A stretch of 64,000 bases of DNA from Pseudoalteromonas denitrificans DSM 6059 (GCF_900112265.1 NZ_FOLO01000009.1:86259-150258), one strand, 5' to 3'. Shown: positions 47,776 to 56,740, numbered from the stretch's first letter. Numbers and translations: made by a program. Notes: a model not told the origin generated them from the letters alone.

Positions 47776-48522
47776 ATGAATTTTAAAATTAAAACAGCAA
47801 AATTATCTGACATCATTCTTGAACAGTTAGAAAATATGATCCTTGAAGGGTCGCTTGCACCGGGACAAAAATTACCACCAGAACGTGAACTCGCAAAGCA
47901 ATTTGAGGTCTCTCGACCTTCATTACGTGAAGCAATCCAAAAGCTTGAAGTTAAAGGTTTAGTTTATCGTCGCCAAGGCGGTGGCACTTATATCAAAAAC
48001 CAGCTTGAAGAGGGAATGACAGATCCATTATTTGAATTGATCAGCAAACATCCTGAGTCACAATTTGATTTATTGGAATTTCGTCATGCGCTTGAAGGTA
48101 TTTCGGCCTATTACGCTGCATTACGTGGTACAGAAACAGATTATGAAGAAGTAAAACTCAGCTTTAATCAAATCGGTCGCGAAACTGATTTAGAAGCTAC
48201 AGCAAAAGCAATTAATGAGTTTCATTTTGCAGTAGCTGAAGCATCTCATAATGTTGTATTACTGCACTTAATACGCGGCATGTCATCACTACTTGAGCAG
48301 AGTATTTTAGAAAATTTAACTGTTCTAGTAGAAAAAGACAGCGTAAAAGCACAATTAGCTGAGCATAGAAAAACCCTGTTTAATGCAGTTATAGAAGGTC
48401 AACCAGTAAAAGCGAGAGAGGCAAGCAATGCGCATTTAGCTTTTATTGAAGAGGCTTTATTAAAAGCAGGTAAAGAAAATTCCAGAATAAAACGCAGTTT
48501 AAGACGTACACAACAAAACTAG
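47776..48522 (+). CDS. pdhR: Pyruvate dehydrogenase complex repressor PdhR
   Basis: GntR/FadR-type repressor whose DNA binding is relieved by pyruvate. It has 248 residues with winged helix-turn-helix (PPERELAKQFEVSRPSLREAIQKLEVKGLVYRRQGGGTYI, split about residues 35-75) and an FCD ligand domain (LLEFRHALEGISAYYAALRG, NEFHFAVAEASHN, AEHRKTLFNAVIEG). It is first in the pdhR-aceE-aceF-lpdA order, with a matching operator in its promoter. Confidence 0.96.
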   Translation: MNFKIKTAKLSDIILEQLENMILEGSLAPGQKLPPERELAKQFEVSRPSLREAIQKLEVKGLVYRRQGGGTYIKNQLEEGMTDPLFELISKHPESQFDLLEFRHALEGISAYYAALRGTETDYEEVKLSFNQIGRETDLEATAKAINEFHFAVAEASHNVVLLHLIRGMSSLLEQSILENLTVLVEKDSVKAQLAEHRKTLFNAVIEGQPVKAREASNAHLAFIEEALLKAGKENSRIKRSLRRTQQN

Positions 48523-48592
48523 TATTTCAATTGAATACTTATAATTGTACGAATACACAAATTAAATATTAGATAGATTAAGGAAACATCCT

Positions 48593-51259
48593 ATGTCTGA
48601 AGTCCAGAACCATGATATTGACGCACTTGAAACCCAAGAGTGGTTGCAAGCATTAGAATCTGTAGTGAAAGAAGAAGGTGTTGAGCGTGCTCAGTTTTTA
48701 CTTGAGCAAGTTTTAGAGCAAGCACGTTTAGATGGTGTTGATATGCCAACAGGTATAACAACTAACTATGTAAATACAATTCCTGCAGATCAAGAAGCTG
48801 CATATCCTGGAGATGTTAACTTAGAGCGCCGTATTCGTTCAATTATCCGCTGGAATGCGATAATGATCGTATTAAGAGCATCAAAAAAAGATTTAGATTT
48901 GGGCGGTCATATGGCGTCGTACCAGTCATCAGCAGCATTTTATGAAGTTTGTTTTAATCATTTTTTCAAAGCTGCAAATGATATTAATGGTGGTGATTTA
49001 GTTTATTACCAAGGCCATATTTCTCCTGGTATTTATGCGCGTGCTTTTGTTGAAGGCCGTCTTAGCGCTGACCAACTTGATAATTTCCGTCAAGAAGTAG
49101 ACGGTAAAGGTTTACCATCTTACCCACATCCTAAATTAATGCCTGAATTCTGGCAGTTCCCAACAGTATCTATGGGTTTAGGTCCAATCGCGTCTATCTA
49201 CCAAGCGCGTTTCTTAAAATACTTAGATGGCCGTGGTTTAAAAGACACTAAGAGCCAAAGAGTATTTGCCTTCCTTGGTGATGGTGAAATGGATGAGCCA
49301 GAATCACGTGGTGCTATCTCTTTTGCAGCGCGTGAAAAGCTAGATAACTTATGTTACCTAGTCAACTGTAATTTACAACGCCTTGATGGTCCAGTGATGG
49401 GTAATGGAAAAATTATTCAAGAACTAGAAGGTCTATTTAAAGGTGCTGGCTGGAATGTAATTAAAGTGGTTTGGGGTTCTGGTTGGGATAAATTACTTGC
49501 TAAAGATACAACAGGTAAATTACTTCAGTTAATGAATGAAACGCTTGATGGTGATTACCAAACATATAAAGCAAAAGATGGTGCATATGTACGTGAACAC
49601 TTCTTTGGTCGTTACCCAGAAACAACAGCACTTGTTGCTGATATGACAGATGATGAAATCTTTGCTCTGAAGCGTGGTGGGCATGAACCTTCAAAACTTT
49701 ACACTGCATTTAAAACTGCTGAAGAAACTAAAGGTCGTCCAACAGTTATTTTAGCTAAAACAGTTAAAGGTTACGGAATGGGTGAAGCGGCTGAAGGTAA
49801 AAATATTGCTCATCAAGTTAAAAAAATGGACATGAGTCATGTTGAGCATTTACGTTCACGTTTAGGTTTACAAGATTTAGTCTCTGACGAAGCATTAAAA
49901 GATTTACCTTACTTAACGTTAGAAGATGGCTCCGCTGAACATAAATACTTACACGCACGTCGTGACGCATTACACGGTTATACTCCGGCACGTTTACCTA
50001 ACTTCACAAAAGATCTCGTGATCCCTAAAGTTGAAGAATTCAAAGTTTTATTAGATGAACAAAAACGTGATATTTCAACAACGATGGCATTTGTGCGTAC
50101 GCTAAATATTTTATTGAAAAATAAAAATATCGGTGAAAATATCGTACCTATTATTGCAGATGAAGCACGTACTTTTGGTATGGAAGGCTTATTCCGTCAA
50201 ATAGGTATTTATAATCCTCACGGGCAAAACTATACGCCTCAAGATAGAGAGATTGTTTCTTATTATAAAGAAAGTACTTCTGGTCAAGTATTGCAAGAAG
50301 GTATTAATGAGCTAGGTGCAATGTCTTCATGGGTTTCAGCCGCTACATCATATAGCACAAATGATTTACCTATGATCCCATTCTATATTTATTACTCAAT
50401 GTTTGGTTTCCAACGTGTTGGTGATATGGCTTGGATGGCAGGCGATCAACAGGCTCGTGGCTTCCTATTAGGTGCAACAGCTGGTCGCACAACGTTAAAT
50501 GGTGAAGGTTTACAGCATGAAGATGGTCACAGCCATATTCTAGCAAGTACAGTGCCTAACTGTATTTCTTATGATCCAACTTATGGGTATGAAGTTGCGG
50601 TCATTGTACAAGATGGTATTCGTCGTATGTATGGTGAAGATCAAGAAAATATTTATTACTACCTAACTGTGATGAATGAAAACTATCATCAGCCAGCTAT
50701 GCCTGAAGGTGCTGAAGAAGGTATTCGTAAAGGTATTTACAAACTTAAGACGCTTGTTGGTGATAAATCTAAAGTTCAGTTATTAAGCTCAGGCACTATT
50801 ATGATTGAAGTACTTAAAGCCGCGACTATCTTAAGTGAAGAATACGGTATTGGTTCTGATATTTTCTCTGTTACTTCATTTAATGAATTAGCACGTGACG
50901 GCCAAGATGTTGAGCGTTTCAATATGCTTAACCCAGGAGCTGAGCAACGCCAATCATATATCAACGAAGTATTAGGTTCTGAAGCTACAATTGCAGCAAC
51001 AGATTACATGAAAAACTTTGCTGAACAAGTACGTGCTTTTGTTCCAACAGAAAACTTTAAAGTATTAGGTACGGATGGTTACGGCCGTTCAGATAGTCGT
51101 GATAATTTACGTCGTCATTTCGAAGTAAATGCAGGCTATGTTGTTGTTGCAGCGTTAACTGAATTAGTAAAACGTGGTGAAGTTGAAGCAAGTGTTGTAA
51201 CTGATGCGATTGCTAAATTCGATATTGATACAAATAAACTTAATCCTTTATACGCATAA
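48593..51259 (+). CDS. aceE: Pyruvate dehydrogenase E1 component AceE
   Basis: Thiamine-diphosphate-dependent decarboxylase of pyruvate in the PDH complex. The 888 residues match the homodimeric E1 of gammaproteobacteria. The ThDP motif GDGEMDEPESRGAISFAARE and the CYLVNCNLQRLDGPVMGNGK region follow in order. Later segments DEARTFGMEGLFRQIGIY and GEGLQHEDGHSH (with active-site loop histidines) are intact. It is 70 bp downstream of pdhR and 12 bp upstream of aceF. Confidence 0.98.
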   Translation: MSEVQNHDIDALETQEWLQALESVVKEEGVERAQFLLEQVLEQARLDGVDMPTGITTNYVNTIPADQEAAYPGDVNLERRIRSIIRWNAIMIVLRASKKDLDLGGHMASYQSSAAFYEVCFNHFFKAANDINGGDLVYYQGHISPGIYARAFVEGRLSADQLDNFRQEVDGKGLPSYPHPKLMPEFWQFPTVSMGLGPIASIYQARFLKYLDGRGLKDTKSQRVFAFLGDGEMDEPESRGAISFAAREKLDNLCYLVNCNLQRLDGPVMGNGKIIQELEGLFKGAGWNVIKVVWGSGWDKLLAKDTTGKLLQLMNETLDGDYQTYKAKDGAYVREHFFGRYPETTALVADMTDDEIFALKRGGHEPSKLYTAFKTAEETKGRPTVILAKTVKGYGMGEAAEGKNIAHQVKKMDMSHVEHLRSRLGLQDLVSDEALKDLPYLTLEDGSAEHKYLHARRDALHGYTPARLPNFTKDLVIPKVEEFKVLLDEQKRDISTTMAFVRTLNILLKNKNIGENIVPIIADEARTFGMEGLFRQIGIYNPHGQNYTPQDREIVSYYKESTSGQVLQEGINELGAMSSWVSAATSYSTNDLPMIPFYIYYSMFGFQRVGDMAWMAGDQQARGFLLGATAGRTTLNGEGLQHEDGHSHILASTVPNCISYDPTYGYEVAVIVQDGIRRMYGEDQENIYYYLTVMNENYHQPAMPEGAEEGIRKGIYKLKTLVGDKSKVQLLSSGTIMIEVLKAATILSEEYGIGSDIFSVTSFNELARDGQDVERFNMLNPGAEQRQSYINEVLGSEATIAATDYMKNFAEQVRAFVPTENFKVLGTDGYGRSDSRDNLRRHFEVNAGYVVVAALTELVKRGEVEASVVTDAIAKFDIDTNKLNPLYA

Positions 51260-51271
51260 GAGATATAAAAC

Positions 51272-53149
51272 ATGACAATCGAAATTAATGTACCAGACAT
51301 CGGTTCAGATGAAGTTGAAGTGACAGAAATCCTTGTAAGCGTAGGCGACAAGGTTGAAGTTGATCAATCTATTTTAAACGTTGAAGGTGATAAGGCATCA
51401 ATGGAAATACCTGCAGCGACTGCAGGTATTGTTAAGGAAATCAAAGTAGCGATCGGTGATTCTGTTACTACAGGTTCTTTAATCATGGTTTTTGAAGGCG
51501 AAGTACAAGTTGCTAAGCCTGTTGTTGCTGAACAGACTACTGTATCAATCGCAACGGCATCAGCAGTTCAGGAAGTGAATGTTCCTGATATTGGTGGCGA
51601 TGAAGTTGAAGTAACTGAAATTTTAGTTGCTGTTGGCGATGTTGTTACAGAAGAGCAATCAATTTTAAATGTTGAAGGCGATAAAGCTTCAATGGAAGTG
51701 CCTGCACCATTTTCTGGCACTGTTAAAGAAATTAAAGTAGCAACAGGTGATGCTGTTTCTACCGGTTCTTTGGTAATGCTTTTCGAAATCAAGAGTGAAG
51801 TAGCGGGCGCAGCAACAGTTGCACCTGTTGCTGTTGAATCAGCTCCTGCAACACCAGTTGCTGCTGTATCTGCAGTACAAGATGTTAATGTACCAGATAT
51901 CGGTGGTGATGAAGTTGAAGTAACTGAAATTTTAGTTACAGTTGGCGATGTTGTTAGCGAGGACCAATCAATTTTAAACGTTGAAGGCGATAAAGCTTCA
52001 ATGGAAGTACCTGCACCATTTGCTGGTACTGTTAAAGAAATTAAAGTAGCTGCTGGCGATAAAGTATCTACCGGTTCTTTAGTAATGACATTTGAAACTA
52101 CTTCAAGTGCTCCAGCAGCTGCGCCAGTAGCACAAGCTACGGCTGCTCCAACAGCACCTGCTGAAAAACCAGCTACTGCACCAGCTGCAAAAGAAAACTT
52201 TGCAGAAAATGATGCTTATGCACATGCTTCGCCAGTTATTCGTCGTTTAGCGCGTGAGTTTGGTGTAAACCTAGCTAACGTAACCGGCACTGGTCGTAAA
52301 GGTCGTGTTGTTAAAGAAGACGTGCAAAACTATGTTAAAAACCTAGTTAAGCAAGTTGAATCAGGTCAAATTTCGGCTTCTAAAGGTAATGCTGGTGGCG
52401 GTGAATTAGGTTTAATTCCTTGGCCTAAAGTAGACTTCTCTAAATTTGGTGAAGTTGAAGAGCAAAAACTATCTCGTATTCAAAAACTATCTGGTGCTAA
52501 TTTACACCGTAACTGGGTTCAAATCCCTCATGTTACACAGTTTGATGAAGCAGATATCACAAGCCTTGAAGTGTTCCGTAAAGAACAAAATGTGATGGCT
52601 GAAAAACGCAAACTTGGCGTGAAAATCACACCGCTTGTGTTTGTTATGAAAGCAGCTGCTAAAGCATTAGAAGATTTCCCAAGATTTAACTCTTCATTAA
52701 GTGAAGATGGTGAAAGCTTAATTCTTAAAAAATACATCAATATTGGTGTTGCTGTTGATACGCCAAATGGTTTAGTTGTTCCAGTATTTAAAGATGTGAA
52801 CAACAAAGGCATTATCGAGCTATCTCGTGAATTAATGGATATTTCGAAAAAAGCGCGTGAAGGTAAATTAACATCTTCAGATATGCAAGGTGGTTGTTTC
52901 ACTATTTCATCTTTAGGTGGTATTGGTGGAACTTCATTTACACCTATTGTAAATGCACCTGAAGTTGCAATTTTAGGCGTATCTAAGTCTGAAATTAAAC
53001 CTAAGTGGAATGGCAAAGAGTTTGAACCAAAACTAATGGTTCCTTTATCTATGTCATACGACCACCGTGTTATCGATGGTGCATTAGCTGCTCGTTTCAC
53101 AGTGACACTTGCTAATTATATGTCTGATATTCGCCAGTTAGTGATGTAA
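51272..53149 (+). CDS. aceF: Pyruvate dehydrogenase E2 dihydrolipoyl acetyltransferase AceF, three lipoyl domains
   Basis: Core acetyltransferase of the PDH complex. The 625 residues consist of three lipoyl domains (about 1-76, 103-178 and 203-279, each with the lipoylated lysine in EGDKASME), Ala/Pro-rich swinging linkers, a peripheral subunit-binding domain ([22 protein letters not shown], about 317-352) and the catalytic domain (about 395-625) with the active-site histidine in SYDHRVIDG. Lipoyl domains 2 and 3 are nearly identical in DNA. A second copy of the last 104 bp lies just downstream (53187-53290). Confidence 0.98.
   Translation: MTIEINVPDIGSDEVEVTEILVSVGDKVEVDQSILNVEGDKASMEIPAATAGIVKEIKVAIGDSVTTGSLIMVFEGEVQVAKPVVAEQTTVSIATASAVQEVNVPDIGGDEVEVTEILVAVGDVVTEEQSILNVEGDKASMEVPAPFSGTVKEIKVATGDAVSTGSLVMLFEIKSEVAGAATVAPVAVESAPATPVAAVSAVQDVNVPDIGGDEVEVTEILVTVGDVVSEDQSILNVEGDKASMEVPAPFAGTVKEIKVAAGDKVSTGSLVMTFETTSSAPAAAPVAQATAAPTAPAEKPATAPAAKENFAENDAYAHASPVIRRLAREFGVNLANVTGTGRKGRVVKEDVQNYVKNLVKQVESGQISASKGNAGGGELGLIPWPKVDFSKFGEVEEQKLSRIQKLSGANLHRNWVQIPHVTQFDEADITSLEVFRKEQNVMAEKRKLGVKITPLVFVMKAAAKALEDFPRFNSSLSEDGESLILKKYINIGVAVDTPNGLVVPVFKDVNNKGIIELSRELMDISKKAREGKLTSSDMQGGCFTISSLGGIGGTSFTPIVNAPEVAILGVSKSEIKPKWNGKEFEPKLMVPLSMSYDHRVIDGALAARFTVTLANYMSDIRQLVM
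51577..52090 (+). repeat. Near-identical lipoyl-domain DNA repeats inside aceF
   Basis: The lipoyl domain 2 (about 51577-51787) and domain 3 (about 51880-52090) sequences share long identical runs, offset 303 bp, such as the blocks encoding [10 protein letters not shown] and [15 protein letters not shown]. Domain 1 is more divergent. This is the usual result of in-gene duplication and conversion. Confidence 0.85.
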
Positions 53150-53186
53150 GTGAAAGCTTAACGAGCAAAACTAATGATGTGTTATG

Positions 53187-53290
53187 TATCTATGTCATAC
53201 GACCACCGTGTTATCGATGGTGCATTAGCCGCTCGTTTCACAGTGACACTTGCTAATTACATGAGCGATATTCGCCAGTTAGTGATGTAA
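53187..53290 (+). pseudogene. Duplicated 3' end of aceF (104 bp remnant)
   Basis: Aligns without gaps to 53046-53149, the last 104 bp of aceF including the stop codon, at an offset of 141 bp. Five bases differ (GCT/GCC, TAT/TAC, TCT/AGC), all synonymous. It can be read as an ORF from ATG 53174 or 53192 ([10 protein letters not shown] ... RQLVM), but no promoter, SD or domain supports a product. The terminator of the operon lies after this second copy. Confidence 0.9.
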
Positions 53291-53294
53291 GTAT

Positions 53295-53320
53295 AAGCGT
53301 GAATTTATTCGCGCTTTTTT
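53295..53320 (+). terminator. Terminator after the aceF remnant
   Basis: AAGCGTGAAT and ATTCGCGCTT pair (one mismatch) around TT, followed by a run of six T. It terminates aceEF before the separately promoted lpdA. Confidence 0.85.
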
Positions 53321-53359
53321 AGGTCGGGTGATACAATCCGGCCACAAATTTATTCAATA

Positions 53360-53420
53360 TGTCCTTATTCCTGTTATTGAAACTGTTTTCAGTGATAGGT
53401 GGCAGGAAAATAAGCGGACA
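53360..53420 (+). promoter_or_regulatory. Long inverted repeat in the lpdA leader
   Basis: TGTCCTTATTCCTG (53360-53373) pairs with CAGGAAAATAAGCGGACA (53403-53420) with two small bulges. An inner hairpin ACTG-TTTT-CAGT (53382-53393) lies within. The structure lies 41-100 bp upstream of the lpdA ATG and could be a structured 5' UTR or a regulator site. Confidence 0.5.
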
Positions 53421-53460
53421 GAACTGATTTTGTCCCGTTCAAAAATATAAAGGTAAAAGC

Positions 53461-54888
53461 ATGAGTAACGAAATTAAAACGCAAGTCGTTATACTAGGTG
53501 GTGGACCTGGTGGTTATTCTGCAGCTTTCCGTGCTGCTGATTTAGGTTTAGAAGTAACTTTAGTTGAGTCTCGCAATACGTTAGGTGGTGTGTGTCTAAA
53601 TGTTGGTTGTATCCCTTCTAAAGCATTATTACATGTTGCTAAAGTAATTGATGATGCAGCAGCAATGGAATCTCATGGTGTTACTTTTGGCGCGCCTAAA
53701 ATTGATTTAGACAAAATCCGCTCTTGGAAAGAGTCTGTGATCGGCCAGTTAACGGGTGGTCTAGACGGTATGGCTAAGATGCGTAAAGTTAAAGTTGTTA
53801 ACGGTTACGGTAAATTTACTGGCTCTAACACTTTAGAAGTTGTTGATGGCGATACAACTTCAACAATCACTTTTGATAATGCAATCGTAGCTGCAGGTTC
53901 TCAACCTGTAAACTTACCTTTCATCCCACAAGATGACCGTGTAATTGATTCAACCGGTGCATTAGAACTTAAAGATGTTCCTGAGAAACTACTTGTGTTA
54001 GGTGGTGGTATTATCGGTCTTGAGATGGGTACTGTTTACCGTGCGCTAGGTTCTCAAATTGATGTTGTTGAGTTTGCAGACCAATTAGTGCCAGCTGCTG
54101 ATAAAGACGTGATCAAGATTTATCAAAGATACGTAAAAGACAAATTCAACGTAATGCTTTCTACTAAAGTTGTTGGCGTTGAAGCTAAAGAAGACGGTTT
54201 ATACGTTACTTTTGAAGGTAAAAAAGCTCCTGCAGAACCAGTACGTTATGACAAAGTATTAGTTGCTGTTGGTCGTACGCCAAATGGTAAGCTACTTGAC
54301 GCTGAAAAAGCGGGCGTTGCTGTTGATGAACGCGGCTTTATCAATGTTGATAAGCAATTACGTACTAACGTAAACCATATCTTTGCTATCGGTGATATCG
54401 TTGGTCAGCCTATGCTTGCACATAAAGCGGTGCATGAAGCTCACGTAGCTGCTGAAGTAATTGCTGGTCAAAAGCATTTCTTCGACCCTAAATGTATCCC
54501 TTCAATAGCATACACAGACCCTGAGATCGCTTGGGTGGGTGTAACTGAAAGAGAAGCAAAAGAGCAAGGCTTAAACATTGAAACAGCTGTATTCCCTTGG
54601 GCTGCATCTGGTCGTGCTATCGCTTCAGCACGTACGGAAGGTCAAACTAAAATGATCTTTGATAAAGAGACAGGTCGTGTGATCGGTGGTGCTATGGTTG
54701 GTATCAATGCAGGCGAAATGCTTGGTGAAATTGGTTTAGCAGTTGAAATGGGCGCAGATGGTGAAGATTTAGCGCTTACGATTCATGCTCACCCAACTCT
54801 AAACGAGTCAATTGGTCTAGCTGCTGAAATCTTTGAAGGTTCAATCACAGATTTACCAAATAAAAAAGCAGTTAAAAAGAAGAAGTAA
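53461..54888 (+). CDS. lpdA: Dihydrolipoyl dehydrogenase LpdA
   Basis: E3 flavoprotein shared by the pyruvate, 2-oxoglutarate and glycine cleavage complexes; re-oxidises dihydrolipoamide with NAD. It has 475 residues with the FAD GGGPGGYSAAFRAADLG motif, the redox-active disulphide in GGVCLNVGCIPSKALLH, the NAD-binding GGGIIGLEMGTVYRALG, and the active-site HAHPTLNES near the C-terminus. It ends in a Lys-rich tail (NKKAVKKKK). It is separated from aceF by a terminator and so has its own promoter. Confidence 0.98.
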   Translation: MSNEIKTQVVILGGGPGGYSAAFRAADLGLEVTLVESRNTLGGVCLNVGCIPSKALLHVAKVIDDAAAMESHGVTFGAPKIDLDKIRSWKESVIGQLTGGLDGMAKMRKVKVVNGYGKFTGSNTLEVVDGDTTSTITFDNAIVAAGSQPVNLPFIPQDDRVIDSTGALELKDVPEKLLVLGGGIIGLEMGTVYRALGSQIDVVEFADQLVPAADKDVIKIYQRYVKDKFNVMLSTKVVGVEAKEDGLYVTFEGKKAPAEPVRYDKVLVAVGRTPNGKLLDAEKAGVAVDERGFINVDKQLRTNVNHIFAIGDIVGQPMLAHKAVHEAHVAAEVIAGQKHFFDPKCIPSIAYTDPEIAWVGVTEREAKEQGLNIETAVFPWAASGRAIASARTEGQTKMIFDKETGRVIGGAMVGINAGEMLGEIGLAVEMGADGEDLALTIHAHPTLNESIGLAAEIFEGSITDLPNKKAVKKKK

Positions 54889-54910
54889 TTTCTGATTATT
54901 AATAACTTTT

Positions 54911-54945
54911 AAAAAACCTCGTTTAAGCGAGGTTTTTTGTTTTTG
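54911..54945 (+). terminator. Rho-independent terminator after lpdA
   Basis: AAAAAACCTCG-TTTAAG-CGAGGTTTTTT, an 11-bp stem followed by GTTTTT, 22 bp past the stop. Confidence 0.92.
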
Positions 54946-54953
54946 ATAGGAAG

Positions 54954-55289
54954 TTATTGTCGTTCAGACATATTCTCTTTTACAATTTCAGAATCTTGTT
55001 GAGCATAAAAATCTACCCTAAATTGTGTGTCTTCAGTTAATAGTGCGACTTTATGCCAATATTGAGGCGGTGAAATGGCAGATTCGTTGGCATGAATAAC
55101 TATCTCTTTTTCAACTTCACCACGCCTATCGGTAAAACCATAAAACTTCAATGTACCCGCCAATACACAGATTTTCCCGTATACGCCTGCTCGAGTATTA
55201 TGTAAGTGTAAAAACATTTTTGGTACATTGTCTTTCGTTAAAATAGCGGATGATTTGTAATTCACAAAGTCATTAGGGATTTGAGACAT
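54954..55289 (-). CDS. DUF1971 cupin-like protein
   Basis: A 111-residue small beta-barrel protein resembling the DUF1971 family, which also occurs fused to TehB-type methyltransferases. Visible strands: YKSSAILTKDNVPKMFLHLHNTRAGVYGKICVLAGTLKFYGFT, VIHANESAISPPQYWHKVALLT and QFRVDFYAQ. The pair of histidines in HLHN and the WHKV histidine could be metal ligands. Function is not known. It converges with lpdA. Confidence 0.75.
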   Translation of the reverse strand: MSQIPNDFVNYKSSAILTKDNVPKMFLHLHNTRAGVYGKICVLAGTLKFYGFTDRRGEVEKEIVIHANESAISPPQYWHKVALLTEDTQFRVDFYAQQDSEIVKENMSERQ

Positions 55290-55430
55290 AAAGGCCTACC
55301 TTTTGAATTTTTATTTAGTATATACCCACCAGAGTAAAATTAATTGTTATTTTAATAAGCATTGAATTTATAGATCAAAATACGATTTACGGATAGAATA
55401 GCGGCTTTTTAAACGGGTAGTTAGGTTTCA

Positions 55431-56090
55431 ATGGGCAACTCAGTATTAGCACTAAGGCAAAAACAGTTATTAACATCCAAAAAAGAATTTAAAGCCCGAG
55501 GTGCAAAACTCAAACGTTGTGATCATTGTTTGATTGATATTAATGAATGCATCTGTGATGGTATTGAACAAGCTCAGTGTGGCCTCGCTGTTTGTATGTT
55601 GATGTATCACAACGAAAGTTTTAAACCTTCAAATACAGGGCGTCTGATTGCTGATATTATTCCTAATAATTTCGCATTTAGATGGGATCGCACTGAGCCA
55701 GATGAGGCTTTGCTAACTTTACTTAAAGATCCTCAATATCAGCCTATTGTTATTTTTCCTGAAGATAATGTGTCACCTGCGCGTATTATGAGTACAATCG
55801 CTCGAGAAAATGATAAGACTCTTTTATTGATTTTTTTGGATGGTACATGGCGTGAAGCGAAGAAAATGATTCGAAAAAGCCCTTATTTGGATGACTTTCC
55901 TGTTTTAGCTATTTCTCCAGATAAAATGTCAGAATATAAATTAAGAGTGGCAATTCATGAGCATCACTTAGGAACTGCTGAAGTTGCTATTATGGTTTTA
56001 GAGCTCGCTGGTGAGCACGATGCAGCAAAAAAATTAGATCGTCATTTTACAGATTTTAGAGAAGCATATTTAAAGTGTAAAAAGAGATAG
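55431..56090 (+). CDS. DTW-domain tRNA-uridine aminocarboxypropyltransferase (TapT/YfiP-like)
   Basis: Transfers a 3-amino-3-carboxypropyl group from SAM to uridine 47 of tRNA (acp3U47) in the E. coli homologue TapT. It has 219 residues. The zinc-ribbon-like cysteines are at KRCDHCLIDINECIC. The signature DGTW occurs in FLDGTWREAKKM, and the C-terminal end is DRHFTDFREAYLKCKKR. It is monocistronic and its 3' end faces the minus-strand CsrB-like RNA. Confidence 0.88.
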   Translation: MGNSVLALRQKQLLTSKKEFKARGAKLKRCDHCLIDINECICDGIEQAQCGLAVCMLMYHNESFKPSNTGRLIADIIPNNFAFRWDRTEPDEALLTLLKDPQYQPIVIFPEDNVSPARIMSTIARENDKTLLLIFLDGTWREAKKMIRKSPYLDDFPVLAISPDKMSEYKLRVAIHEHHLGTAEVAIMVLELAGEHDAAKKLDRHFTDFREAYLKCKKR

Positions 56091-56111
56091 GTAGTTAATA
56101 AGTTTCAGGCA

Positions 56112-56459
56112 CAAAAATGCGTGGTATATTTATATATACCACGCTGACTGGAATCTTCTAAGCGTCCTGCTTTACTAGAGAAATACTAGCTCCTTAATAT
56201 AGTCCTTTGTTATACATTTTTAATACATATAACTGGCAAATCCTATGCCATGCTCCTGTGCTACATTTGACACTCCAATGTCAGTTCTTGCAGCCCTACC
56301 ATCCTAGTATGCTAACTCCTGTCAGCGCTTTCCTTTACTTTGTCATCCATGATATCAGTTTTAAACTGTGTGCATCTTGCACTTCCTTTACCTTGTACTC
56401 ATCTGAGTACATATCTTAACATCCTGTTAGCTTGAACAATCCTTTTCCCTCCAAGCGAT
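56112..56459 (-). ncRNA. CsrB-type small RNA (predicted)
   Basis: A roughly 350-nt non-coding RNA on the minus strand. It contains eleven AGGA motifs plus several further GGA. At least three are displayed in short hairpin loops: GCTGAC-AGGA-GTTAGC (56326-56311), TGGCA-TAGGATT-TGCCA (56250-56234) and TAAC-AGGAT-GTTA (about 56415-56427). One holds the CAGGATG signature of CsrB. It ends in an 11-bp stem GCGTGGTATAT/ATATACCACGC followed by TTTTT. A TATAAT box lies just upstream and a GacA/UvrY-type box about 180 bp further up. CsrB RNAs sequester the translational regulator CsrA. The annotation rests on these features only; sequence homology was not searched. Confidence 0.85.
56113..56144 (-). 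terminator. Terminator of the CsrB-like RNA
   Basis: Perfect 11-bp stem (GCGTGGTATAT with ATATACCACGC, 4-nt loop) followed on the minus strand by ATTTTTG. It lies 23 bp past the tapT stop on the plus strand. Confidence 0.85.
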
Positions 56460-56465
56460 AAGATA

Positions 56466-56471
56466 ATTATA
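56466..56471 (-). promoter_or_regulatory. -10 element of the CsrB-like RNA
   Basis: A consensus TATAAT on the minus strand, about 7 bp before the proposed first nucleotide. The hexamer 17 bp upstream (ATTTCT) is a poor -35, as expected for an activator-dependent promoter. Confidence 0.6.
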
Positions 56472-56725
56472 GAGATAGGAGTTTAAATAGAAATATTAAG
56501 GTACAAATGATTTTTTTGAAATGTAATTGAAATAGGATGTGACCTCATATTTTATTAATGTATATCATGAGGTTATTCATTTTATTTTTATTGATAATGT
56601 ATTGTTTGCTGATATATCTGCCGTTCCTGTGCGATATATCTTACATTTTTAATCGGCTTTTAGTCTATGGCTAGATAATTTTGTATTAAAACGAGTTAGA
56701 TAGCACTAAAAATTGAATTATTAAT
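56472..56725. other. Intergenic region shared by the CsrB-like RNA and the iron operon
   Basis: Apart from the activating site, it holds an interrupted inverted repeat (ACCTCATAT ... ATATCATGAGGT, about 56541-56574) and two copies of GATATATC flanking the activating site. No ORF is convincing. Confidence 0.5.
56628..56645 (-). promoter_or_regulatory. GacA/UvrY-type upstream activating site
   Basis: Read on the minus strand this is TGTAAG-ATATAT-CGCACA, matching the GacA/UvrY consensus TGTAAG-N6-CTTACA perfectly in the first half and in four of six positions in the second. It lies about 180 bp upstream of the proposed start of the CsrB-like RNA, the usual distance for csrB and rsm RNA genes. 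Confidence 0.65.
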
Positions 56726-56740
56726 TGATAATAGTTATTA
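56726..56740. promoter_or_regulatory. Fur-box-like site upstream of the iron ABC operon
   Basis: TGATAAT-A-GTTATTA matches the 7-1-7 Fur consensus TGATAAT-N-ATTATCA at 12 of 14 positions. It lies 72 bp upstream of the binding-protein gene, so iron repression of the operon is likely. Confidence 0.65.

Noticed and set aside
52528..53100. A 190-residue antisense ORF opposite the catalytic part of aceF
   Set aside because: Mirror of a strongly coding gene with high third-position bias; no similarity to any known family and no promoter.
53174..53290. A short ORF starting [16 protein letters not shown] as a real gene
   Set aside because: It is only the duplicated end of aceF, with no domain that could function alone and no SD sequence.
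56207..56419. A 70-residue plus-strand ORF in the tapT-iron operon gap
   Set aside because: It runs antisense through the CsrB-like RNA; it has no ribosome-binding site and its Cys/Phe/Leu/Ser-rich content comes from the repeated TCCT.
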